From assembly GCA_034687125.1 (NCBI GenBank), contig JAQGBZ010000051.1, positions 62,001 to 126,000 of the forward strand: DNA of 64,000 nucleotides. The letters are read 5' to 3'. The notes below the pieces were generated by a model, which searched no databases, had not been told where the DNA came from, and saw nothing but the letters and a program-made list of their open reading frames with translations. Shown piece after piece: positions 11,001-25,111 of this stretch. Every line of letters begins with the position of its first letter. The stretch's first letter is position 1. This DNA comes from Neelides folsomi. Taxonomy: Eukaryota > Arthropoda > Collembola > Neelipleona > Neelidae. A program made the translations under genes and the position numbers.

Positions 11001-14000
11001 ATTGGGTTAAAAAATATTAGTTGAAGAGGATTGGGATCCAAATAATGGTGTGAGTGGAAGATGTAAAGAAAAAGCATTTAGGAGAGTTGGTAGCAAATAG
11101 ATATTTTGAAGTGGGTGAATTTCAGGCTTTTACCCGTTGTTGAACTTCTCATGAGGGGATTTGGAGTGGGGAACGTGACAGTTTAGTCAACCATTCCGGG
11201 GTCTATTAAGGCAAGAAGAGAAAAGTGGAACCGCACCTTTCCCTCCCATCAACCCCTAAATTGAATTGAGAGTGGAAGAATAATAAAAAAGGGAATCAAA
11301 TAAAACCACACTTCAACTTTTCACACCAGAACCATCCATAGAATCATTTCCAGTTCGGACCCAGCCCTTTGGAAAGAAACGACGCTCGGACCGAATTATC
11401 CGAATAAATAATACCCTTTTGATTGACATGTGCGAAAATGAGGGGTTCTTTTATTCTCTCCACTGAACCACAGCCACCAGCCGCTCAAAACGTGCATTTT
11501 GCATAAATTAAAAAATCAAATATGAGTTGGTCTCAAATTATGGGAGTGAAAGGCGATTATGTTCTAATCGACACCCGGACCAAACAGAAAAACCCTCACA
11601 AGACAATACAAAATACTCTTTTATATCCTTTTTATATCTTTCCCCATTTTTGGGTTGTTGAAACTCAATTGGGTTCCTCAACCCACGCACATTAATTTTG
11701 AATAACGAGATTTGAAAGAATGGTTTCAGCTGCTTGTAAATTCCTCCTTGTGGATCCATTTCAATAAAATTTCATGATTCAATTACCGTTATTTCACTTC
11801 ACCATCTGATCCATTGAACCCCAAAACTCAATTATGTAGCAATAAGAATAAATATTTAATTTTTGAACCTATTTTACTTACACAATATTACATAATAAGT
11901 GTATGTAGTATTTACATTTGTACAGACATTTGTACATCTGTATGTATGGTATGTAGTAGTACATAAATATGTATTTGTCTGTCTTAGGTGCAAGAATATT
12001 CTAAACCAAAACTGATATTACTAAATTAGTGAATATAAATATAAATTAAACTGTAAAACATTCAATTGTATTTGTAGTCAAAAGTAATTTAAATCTTTTC
12101 TTTACCATATGAAACGATTACATGTATGAAGAAATAAAGGAGGTTGGATTTTAAATTTGAATATGATTGAATGGCAAAGGCTCTAAGTTCATCCGGGTAT
12201 TAAGGGAGAAATGACTGGAGGGTGAAAAGCAAAAGGTAATGGTTGGTGGGTGAAAAATGGGGAGGCATTTCAATTGATTCCGTCTAATCTCAGAGCCATG
12301 GTGAATGCAGGCGAAGGTCGGAATGAAATCGGATGGTCGGATTGAAAATCTGAGGAATCTTTTCACGACCTGAATGAAGGTATTAAGTTACAACAAGGCA
12401 AAAGATGAAGTCCCCTTCTCAGCCGTAAGCCATTTCCATTAGACTCACATACACGCACATGAACAGATTGGCGTATTATTGTGTATGAACAAAGGGGGGC
12501 CGAGGAAGGGATCACTCAAGTCTTCATCAGAGCCCTATATCATCATTATATTATTATTATTTTAAAGGAGAAATAAAAAGGGCAGCTTTGTCGAGGGAGA
12601 ACAACCAAATGCGGTAACGCATTCCTCGGACTCTCTTTGACAAATTGCCCTAGTACCCGAACCTCAAAAGGAGCCAATATTATTATCAACGCCTTTGCCA
12701 CTCGGTTTCTCATTTCACTGTATTTAGAAATTGCGGTTCCCGAAGTGAGCTCTGCTTTGTAAACCATCTACTTAACCACTCTCAAATGTAAATTTAATTC
12801 CATTATTGTTCCTCATGAGAAAAAGGTCTATTAAGGAGAAATGGAATGGATATATATTTATATTTAAGACGCTTCGGGCAAACACCCCTTGAATGAAAGT
12901 AAACATAAATACATATAAAGTACAGAGTAAAGACATTTAACACCTCTGTAACATTCTTCAAAGGATTTAAAATTCAAATAATTTTTCCAAACGAAAAATA
13001 TTATAAATTAACCATATCTTTAAAGGGCTGTAAGGTACATCAGGATTATTGGGATATTTAGATAAATTAAATAACTTAACGAGAACATTAGTAACAATTA
13101 GAAAAGGGCGAGGGAATTGAGACGGTTAATGTAAAGGATGTTTGTATTTCTGAGCTGCTGACAAATTGGGGTGGGTTTGTCCATCGAAGGGAGCGATTCA
13201 TTGAGCCATAGTCAAAATAGGGATAAATAGGGAGCTTTCCGGCTTTTTCCTTCTCCCGTAGTAATGCGGCGGACAAAGGGGAGTCGTCGAGTCAGACGGA
13301 GGATGAGAGAATTGTGGACTTCATCATCCCTTTCAATGGCATGTTTTCGCTTAGTTCCACCCTCAGCACCTGGCTCTTCATTTCAACTCATTTGACTAGG
13401 GAGAAGCCGAAAGGTTAAGGGATTCAAGCCAAGACCAGTCAAAAGCCCCTGCAAGGCCGAGACTCTCCATTGTCCCAAACAACATCTATCTCCTCTTCGC
13501 GGCTGACTGTGTCGGAATGGAAAGATGGGAACCGGCAGATCCGAATGGCCGGAGGACTTTTGCCTCCAACCCTCAACCCGACCCACTCAAAACCATTCAC
13601 ATCTCAGGCCAAACATTGAGTCTTAATGCACCCTCGTTTCTATTGAGAAATCTTCTAGTCCTGACTAAACTCCTTTTCTAAAGACCTCTTGTTGGACCTA
13701 CAATTTCCCTCCCTACCTGAAGAAGAGAAGCCTGAGATGATTCTGAAACTCTGTAGGATCAATTGGATGGATTTGGTAAAATAGAAAGTCTCGGGTGTTG
13801 AAGACTCCAATGAGGATTTGTGGAGAAATTGGTCAAGAACTGGAGTTGAACCCGGTTGAATGGGAAAGTAAAGGCGAGTAAAGGAGGGATACTGATGGAC
13901 TGAGACCTTGTTTTTCCTCTCGACTAAATAACTTTTAATGGGGGATGAGACAGGAGAGGAACTCGGCCCGAATTACCGTCACTCCATCGAACCTCAATGG

Positions 14001-15280
14001 CAATGGGAAGCTCTTACATATCGGCGGACCCTGCCTTTGTGCCTCCCATTTCACTACAGATTCATATCAATTCATTCACATTTCTCATTCATTCCCTCGC
14101 ATCTTCTCTTACCAAATACAGTGAGTCTCGATTCCCAAGCTACTTAAAGTTACAATGGATGTACCACCATGTACAGAGTAATCTTACCACTTCACATGTA
14201 GGTAATTCGTTCTGATTCTTGCTCTTTGTTCTTCATAAGAGTTAAGCAGGGGAAGATTTAAAGAACCTTCATTTTCTCAAATTGTACCAATCTCAAATTG
14301 TAAATTGTACAAATTGATTTGTATTTCTAAATACGTTGCTTTTATGAATTAATTTTAATGTCATTGTTTTTATGAAAAACAATGATATAATGATTTTAAT
14401 ATTTATAATTTGGTATTTCATCTATTTCCAAAAATTCAAGATTTTCAAGGTGGCCCTCGATTTTCACCAAGAGTTGTTATATGTAAAAAATCGACCTCTT
14501 ATTCAATTTCCTGTCTTGATAACTCTAATTAAGTATGATTATGACTTATGACGATTAGAATTTTTCCCATCAGCCTTAAATTTAATGAAAGACGCTTTGG
14601 ACCCAAAAAGGAATTTGACCTTATTATTGAATGTCTAAATCCAAGTGGGCTATATGAAAATTGAAACTAGAATAAGAATATACTTGTATGTATCTCCACT
14701 CCAAAGACAATCATGTTAATCAAACGGTTTATTTAACAAAACCTGCGGAAGCTTCAGTGTTTCATTAGATATGTATTTATGTACATAGGATATACATTTA
14801 TGGACATGAATAGAGGCATAGGTATACCGCGAGATTAAATCCCTTATAAATTGCATTGACAAATTGCAGATTCATTTAAAGGAGCTCGGGAATGAAAAGA
14901 AGTGATGAATGCGGATAGGTCCATGAAGAAACATGGAAATTCACCTCTCATTCCTCTTGAAAAGGAAGTGAAGCGTGGTAATGAATGATGAGCGTGGATT
15001 GATTTAGGAGTAGAGTTGTATTGGCAAGAAAGGAGGAGATCGTAAATAAGGAACAATGGGGCAGGAGGTTCTGCAGAGTGAATTGGAGTGTGCGAGTAGG
15101 TGTGGCCGATAGGAAGCACGTTGGTCAGGTAATCAGGGTCATCGCTTCAAAGAAGAGGAGAAAAAGTCGGAAGTCAAAGTCAAGTGAAACGATGGCAAGG
15201 TCGAAGTGTGCAGACACCACACTCATCATCATGCAAACTGAGAATTGTCCATTATTCTTGGGAGTTGTCCAGAAGGAGTT
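8058..15280. other. Long gene-free region between tailless and the cuticle gene, with GC-richer islands
   Basis: No convincing exon was found on either strand over 7.2 kb. GC-richer blocks lie at roughly 8120-8700, 8940-9530, 10030-10560, 11030-11780, 12130-12780, 13080-14240 and 14830-15280. They are separated by AT-rich DNA full of TATGTA/ATTTAT words. Overlapping open frames on both strands in the blocks lack codon structure, splice sites in phase or known motifs. Given the large control regions of tailless in other arthropods, these blocks are candidate cis-regulatory elements. Confidence 0.5.
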
Positions 15281-15287
15281 GAGTGGC

Positions 15288-15295
15288 TATAAAAG
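15288..15295 (+). promoter_or_regulatory. TATA box of the cuticle protein gene
   Basis: TATAAAAG sits 31 bases before the A of a GTCACT initiator-like site (15316-15321) and 53 bases before the start codon. This is the usual strong core promoter of arthropod cuticle genes. Confidence 0.85.
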
Positions 15296-15340
15296 AGATC
15301 ATAACCGTCCCAGCCGTCACTCTCACCTCTTTAGGTCATT

Positions 15341-16275
15341 ATGAAGACTTCTCTTGTAAGATTTCAATTACTATATAAAATCTATAAAACATTTTATGCT
15401 CACACTTTAACTTTAATATTTTATTGATAATTTATTTATAACAAAATATATAAACAAAATGATTGGATTATTTCAGGCGATTCTTTTTGCAATTTTGGCT
15501 CTTGCTTGTGGCCAACGTCGTAATAACGGCGCTGACCCAAGAAATGTCGCCATTTTGCAGGATTCTCGTTACTTGTCCGGAGATGGTTCATTCGGATCTG
15601 CTTACGTACAAGATGATGGAAGTGAATTTAAAGTACGTAAAATTCAAATTAAATTTTAAGAAACAATAAATGTAATTTAGTAAAATATCTGTATGTTACA
15701 AATAGTAATTTGTAATTAACTGCATTAAAAACCCTTAATTAAAATGTTTGATACTTTTTTAGGAGGAAACTGATGCTGATGGAACAAGAAAGGGCCAATA
15801 CAGCTATGTGGATCCCGATGGTAAGAAGATCACTGTTCACTACACGGCGGGAAAGAACGGATTCCAAGTGACAGGAGATCATTTGCCAAAGGCTCCTCAA
15901 CCCGTCCCTGCTGCAGCTCCAGCTCCAACACCAACAAGACAACAAAAGCGTCCACAACAGCAATATTACCAACAACCAGCTCCAGTTCCACAATATGAGA
16001 GTCAACCACAATACAACTCAATCCAAAATCAACCCCAAAGAGCTCCTCAGCAATTCGCATACAGCTTCGGAGCAAATGATAACAATAACAATGGCCAATA
16101 TCAACAGCAAGACCAATACAACCAAAATTATTATCAACCCCAACAACAATTCAATAACAATTATAATATTCCAACAACGACAACTACTCAAGCTCCTTCA
16201 AGATATTTCCCACCAGGCAAACTTAACTTGAACCGAACACCAACTGGATATCAATATCAGTTTACGAGCCAATAA
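15341..16275 (+). CDS. Cuticle protein with Rebers-Riddiford chitin-binding domain
   Basis: Three exons (15341-15355, 15477-15632, 15763-16275) give 227 aa. The 15-base first exon (MKTSL) interrupting the signal peptide is a hallmark of arthropod cuticle genes. Residues 1-18 form a secretion signal ending ALACGQ. The chitin_bind_4 domain (about 40-92) runs through [15 protein letters not shown], then [20 protein letters not shown] and [10 protein letters not shown], an RR-1-like pattern of aromatic residues facing chitin. The last ~130 residues are a Pro/Gln/Asn/Tyr-rich low-complexity tail, common in flexible cuticle and prone to cross-linking. The product should be secreted by epidermis into the chitin matrix. 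An in-frame ATG at 15459, just before exon 2, could give an alternative start with an equally good signal peptide. Confidence 0.93.
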
Positions 16276-16450
16276 TACAATTTTAGTTATTGTACAACTT
16301 AATTATAACAACTTACTCAATTATGTTATTGCTAATAATTAATTCAAATATCCTGTATTCACTTTAGTGTGTGCAAAATTATTTTGAGTTGTAATTTAAT
16401 ATGGATCTGTATAAGAATATTTAATTTTGTATTTTTCAAGATTTGCATTA

Positions 16451-16456
16451 AATAAA
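16451..16456 (+). terminator. Polyadenylation signal of the cuticle gene
   Basis: AATAAA about 175 bases after the stop codon, in the right orientation. Confidence 0.6.
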
Positions 16457-16725
16457 ATCCTCCAAGAAATTTAATTTTTCGTGACATCATGACACTAAAA
16501 ACGGAATTCATATTAGGTAATTGCTAACAAAAAATGTAATACAAGATAGCATTCCGTTTTGTTTAATTATTAACTTTAATGGATTACCAACAAGCATGGA
16601 ACTCAGACAATGAGAGCATATAGTCAAGATACACTCATACATTTAACGGTTTAAAAAGAAGATAATGAGAGCATAAACGGACTTGAACTATGAATGCACG
16701 TGTCTGAATGTTGTCTGCATACATA

Positions 16726-16816
16726 TTGAGTTGCCCAATAAACTCATAGAACTATTTTGTGTATAATCATATAATGTTATATAATAAATATTCTATGAAT
16801 TTATTGGACAACCCTA
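16726..16816. mobile_element. Tiny mariner-like MITE
   Basis: Arms 16731-16751 and 16791-16811 are inverted copies (19 of 21 bases). They read outward to the mariner-type end GGGTTGTCC and are flanked by TA on both sides, as expected for a Tc1/mariner target duplication. The whole unit is only about 90 bases and encodes nothing. Confidence 0.65.
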
Positions 16817-18329
16817 TACATGTACCTGTACTTACTTACCTGTACTTACCTGTACTCCTTGTGAAAAGTGAAAGATCAAAATGGATATTTGGACTCTCTA
16901 ATCTATAAATCTATAATTTATCTTTTTATGAATTTTATAAACAGGTGTGCAGATGTTAATCATATAACGCATATAATGTTGTCTTTATAATCAAAAATGT
17001 TGAATTAAATATCTGCCCAAACTGTAAAATTGAAATAATGAGTAAAAACATTACTAACAATAAGATCAGTTTTTAATTGTATAGAAAAATGAAAGGGCAT
17101 TCTGCAATAAATATGATTCGATCTAATTTCATAACCTTTCAATATTGAGCTATCGTTGTCGGAATGAAAGTGAATTGAAATCAAACGGTTTGATGGTTTA
17201 TAGCTTTTAATGCTCAATAGGTTTCCTCCATTTCACGCTCCCTTCTAATTTGAGGTATAAATTATATTAGATTTGGGGAGTGGAGACGATTGATGAGCTT
17301 TGAGGTATATAAAGAGAATCAATGGGAAAGAAACGGGAGGAAAAGCTCCACGACATTCCTCATTAATCTCTTTGACCAAAAGAGATTCATTTCCAATTGT
17401 CTTTTTATTCTTCGAGGGAAGCGGAGGATGACAAGACTTCGACTCTCGATTTCAGTTTTCACTCATTCTTGCGATTAGTCACGGTGAGTTGGTTTCCCTT
17501 TCCAAAAAGTTTCTAGCGATTCACTTTGAAGCTTCTGGTTCACCTTTTCTGGTTCTTGTTGGAGTCGAGAGATTAGCTAGCAAAGACCACGACTCTCATT
17601 ATTGCCATTATCCCCACGTCAGTTTTTAAATCCGAAGCCTTCCCTTCCCACGTCAACATTTCCGCCTTTACATCAGGAGTGTCAAAGGGGGATTGACACT
17701 TTGGCTGTGTCCGGCTCCAGCCAACGTCAAGTTCCTTCTGTTGGTCAATGGGAAACTCAGTTGCTGTCTCACTTCAAGTTGAATTTGAAAAGTAAGTTTT
17801 TCATACAAACATCCATTATTGATACGTATCTCAATTCTAATCTAACTTTAACTAAGGCTAAACTCAATTTGACATGAGACCTCTTATTTAGAATAGAGAC
17901 TTAACACTAAAATAAGTAATGTGACGATTCAATAGGAATTCCATTATTGATTTTCAAAATATTTAGTTAAACGGGATTCAAAAGGTTTGACTGACAATGT
18001 ATGAGTTCCATACATAAATACATGCCTTAATTTATTTGTATTGTAATACAACAGGTCAAACTTTGGCGTCTCGTCGATTTATATTTAATTAAGTGCTTTG
18101 AGTTTAAATATAATACCGAATATACCCAGTCAATGAAACAACCTCAGTCAGTTATCGATTATATTGTTTCTTATTAATTTAATACAGTTTAATACAGTTC
18201 AGTTTAATACGCTTACTTTTACCTATACATACCTGTATATGTATGAGTTTTATGAGATAAGCCTCCAGGGCAAAAGAGTAAATTCGAACCACACGCTGTC
18301 CTTCAATTCAAAGCGGCAAACTTCATGAA
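16817..18329. other. Intergenic; possible non-coding 5' exons of the following candidate gene
   Basis: Mostly AT-rich. A GC-richer block at about 17250-17800 contains two sites that look like good donors (GGTGAGTTGG near 17483 and GTAAGTTTTT near 17791) and an acceptor (CACGTCAG near 17622). The 17623-17790 segment is open, but no protein motif is recognised and it does not continue in frame into 18330. It could be untranslated exons or nothing. Confidence 0.3.
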
Positions 18330-18961
18330 ATGTCGAACAACATGGATTTGAGGAAAGGAAAATTTTTGTATTTAAAATTAAACAATGATGGAAGTGAGAC
18401 CAGTGACAAAAATTTAAAAGACAAAAGGAACGTGTTGAAGATAAGGCTCAAAACTTGGATCTCGATAACAGTCATTTTAATCTCAATTTTAGTTAATTTT
18501 ATCCAATTCAAATATTTTAAAGATCATACAAAGTGCCAATGTTTCTGTGATTATTCTTCTTATACTAAAAATATAAAGGCTGATTTTTACATGTAAGTTA
18601 CAATTTAACTCTTATTTATAATTATCCAATTCATACGAATCATTAAAATAATTATTGTTAAACCTCAACATGTTACAAAATGACATTTTTAATTTGTTTG
18701 CATTCATCCATTTTCCATTTTCATGAAAGAATAATATTTGTGTTCTATTCTATTCAATTGCACGACGTTTATTTTGTTCGCGTGCGTGTTGGAGTTATCG
18801 AACCACTTCCTTGCGAATTTCATTTCCTAACTTTGGAAATCGGATTATATAGCGGATTCAATTGTGAGCTAAAGGCGGGTAAAAGTTCCCGGGTTCCCGA
18901 ATCCCCAAATCTCTCCAGGTTCATTCACTTCAAACTTCGGGCTTTAAGAGTTCAAAATTAG
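18330..18961 (+). CDS. Candidate single-pass membrane protein, unrecognised
   Basis: Two open segments, 18330-18592 and 18730-18961, are joined by a consensus GTAAGT donor and an AAAG acceptor, keeping frame to give 164 aa. The N-terminal 40 residues are charged (KGKFLYLKLNNDGSETSDKN). They are followed by a hydrophobic helix at about 45-62 (WISITVILISILVNFIQF) and a Cys motif CQCFC, suggesting a type II membrane topology. The second exon encodes a basic segment with VRVRVGVIEPLPCEF and no known domain. An AATAAA lies about 60 bases after the stop. No homologue is recognised. Evidence is limited to splice grammar and the membrane helix. Confidence 0.35.
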
Positions 18962-20313
18962 AATTGTTCATACAGTATTTATTTGGTGTCTAAAGAAGTC
19001 GTCTTCATTTGACCTTATCACTCCACGAATAATAAATATACAGAGATCAGTAAGTGGTTTGAAAAAAATATTTCATATTTTCCCCTATCTTTTGATTTCT
19101 TTTTCATTCATTAAAAATTTATATTGCAGAATATCATTGATTTATAATGTATATATATTTAACACCAATTGATAATAATTTCAATGCATCATCAAATCAA
19201 TATAAAAAGTTATCAAAGTATGAGGTGTCATCTTAAAAAAATGTAAAAACTAAAATATCAGCAACAAGTATCTATACATAGTCTGCGCCCTTGGTGTGTG
19301 TCCGAGTTATGCACTATTAATATCTTACCTGATTATGTAATAGTGTCATTAGTGTTAAAAGGGTAGCATCTGCTCTTGATTACATTAACTAATATACATA
19401 TCAGATAGAGACCGACAGACTTTTAGTCAGAATACATAATATTTGCTATACAATTTTCAAGTTTTTACAAGATGATTCTTTGGAATGATCCATTAACAAA
19501 TATTTTCTCAATTAAATGCATACGTACATAATTGTTAAAAAACGTGAAACAAAGCTCGAGCCTCGAGGGAACCATCTTTGAAGGCATATAATTTGTTTAA
19601 TGGATAGGTGAAGTTTCACTCTCTTATTTGAGAATATTTGGAATAAGTTTCATCAATTCCATTGGTGTTATAAGGAGATATAAATCATAAAATATATAGG
19701 AGTACATAATCTATGCATCTGTATTGATATATCTACAATGTATAAATTTTAAGAATTTTCTATTGAGCATTGCATGTTGAAGAAGTCTTTTTGAAGTTCA
19801 ATAAAGGTGACTCGAACCTTTTGACTTCTCCTAAATATAAGTATGCATGGAAAATGGGTGGTAAAACATTGTGGTTGAATAAATGAGTCAAAACCAATTT
19901 GGTGATCTTTTCCTCGAACCTCGTCATATTAAAAATACCCATCATCATCACCTTTCCAAAGCATAGGTATACTGTATAGCTGGGGAATAGGGCAGGAGGA
20001 ATAAAATTACAAGGTTCCCAGAGTTCTCATTGGAGATTATCACTGCTGGAAGTTGTGTATAAGTCAGTTTCACTGTTGGATCTTCGTTGTCTGAGAAAAG
20101 TCTATTGCTATTGCACAACTCACTCGATTTTATTTAGGTGAAGAGATAGTCGACTTCTGTCATTCGTTGTATAACACGAGTCGAAGTCTGACCTTTTATT
20201 CGATCCTCAATACATTTCCGAGCTGTTCAGTTTGTATTACCCTTATTTTACAATTTTTATTGTTTAATAGAAACCAACACCTAATTGAAGGTGGTAAGCG
20301 AGAACTGTTCAAA
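18962..20313. other. Intergenic and malic enzyme 5' region
   Basis: AT-rich with no exon recognised up to about 20000. The sequence near 20055-20075 (TATAAGTCAGTTTCACTG) resembles an arthropod initiator. An acceptor-like AG at about 20270 suggests a 5'UTR intron before the malic enzyme start. The upstream in-frame ATG at 20167 is probably within that untranslated region. Confidence 0.45.
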
Positions 20314-23956
<3,643 letters not shown>

Positions 23957-24352
23957 TCCACGGAGTTCATCGTTCGGCTATTCACCTTTGATCTTTATTT
24001 TAATTTCTTTTTAAATAGCTCCAAATCACTCTCAATTGCTCACATGTATTATTATCGTATGTAGTTGGTGATCAAAAAGTATTATAATTTCTCAAATCAA
24101 TATTATTTTATCCACCGATAAAAATTATCTTGAAATATAATGGTATTCATTTTCAGAGTATTAAGAAAATTATGATTTTAATCATTTTAAAAAATGTATT
24201 TTACCCTGTGTACTTTATTATATTTTCTTTTCATTTTCGTTCTTTGAAAAGGCGTCGAAAATGTTCCCTGGTTGGAACTTTAATTAAATATCGCTAAATA
24301 TTAGTAGTATGGAATGGAAGAAATGTTATAAATATTCCAATGATGTAGAGAG

Positions 24353-24358
24353 AATAAA
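24353..24358 (+). terminator. Candidate proximal polyadenylation signal of malic enzyme
   Basis: AATAAA about 400 bases after the first stop codon and before the alternative last exon, as needed for a transcript ending on exon 15. Confidence 0.45.
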
Positions 24359-24613
24359 ATTGTACCTTATTGTGAAACTTAATATTGAATGCTGCTTTAT
24401 AATACACAATTACACAACTTACAAGTAAGGTGCAAGTGCAAACCCATATTAATTTTTCAATGAATTGATAAATATAATTGAATTTTTATAAAAAAAATAC
24501 AATTGCATGGTTCACGGCTTCAAATTTAAAAACGTGAAATGCAATAACGCAATGGCTGGATCGCAATTTTTCATTCGCATTTATGGATAATTAATTAAAT
24601 TCAAAACCACCAG

Positions 24614-24762
24614 GAACTGCATCTCATTATCCGGAACCGAAAGATAAAGGAGAGTGGGTTAAATCTCTTCAATATAATTCTGACTATTCACACTACGCCA
24701 CAACTCCAATTGAATACGAATGGCCTCAACATGTTATGAATGGTTGGTCTGATTATAATTAA
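24614..24762 (+). CDS. Men: Alternative last exon of malic enzyme
   Basis: After a CCACCAG acceptor, an open frame of 48 codons runs to TAA. Its phase fits the donor of exon 14 (23694), giving YRIGTASHYPEPKDKGEWVK in place of YRIGIGSTYPEPSNKEEFIK from exon 15. The two exons are clearly homologous at their starts (TxYPEP, K-E, IxxxYxxP) and differ in length and in the extreme C-terminus (YEWPQHVMNGWSDYN against MYDYPAV). It would be used in place of exon 15, giving 585 aa. A C-terminal YxWP is the commoner form in animal malic enzymes. Use requires skipping exon 15. Confidence 0.8.
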
Positions 24763-24786
24763 AATGATATTCAGAATAGTAAAAGT

Positions 24787-24796
24787 AATAAATAAA
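24787..24796 (+). terminator. Candidate distal polyadenylation signal of malic enzyme
   Basis: Two overlapping AATAAA hexamers 25 bases after the stop of the alternative last exon. They support that exon as a true transcript end. Confidence 0.55.
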
Positions 24797-25111
24797 TGTG
24801 AAATGTTTACAACAGTTAAATGGCATTAGGAATAATATATGTATTTCTTGATCATGATATTTGACAATAATTATATTATTTATATTGAAAAATTATATTG
24901 AACAAGCTCATTCTATTTGAGAATTCAAATCTGCATTTTAAATTTAAAATGAAACCATAGCATAGTGAAGTTATAAAAAAGTAAAATGCAATAATGATTG
25001 GATTATGAAATTACAAGAGGTAGAAATGTAAGTAATACAAGTAAAGTGTAAAAAATTTCAATAAAGCTTGATAATCTTAATTAGAAAATGTTGAAGATTA
25101 TCAGAAGAGTT

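Noticed and set aside
15021-15344. 107-codon open frame just before the cuticle gene
   Set aside because: It runs through the TATA box and initiator of that gene and has no recognisable domain.
20167-20313. In-frame upstream extension of malic enzyme from an earlier ATG
   Set aside because: An acceptor-like AG near 20270 and the lack of similarity suggest 5'UTR plus intron; the start at 20314 gives the normal length.
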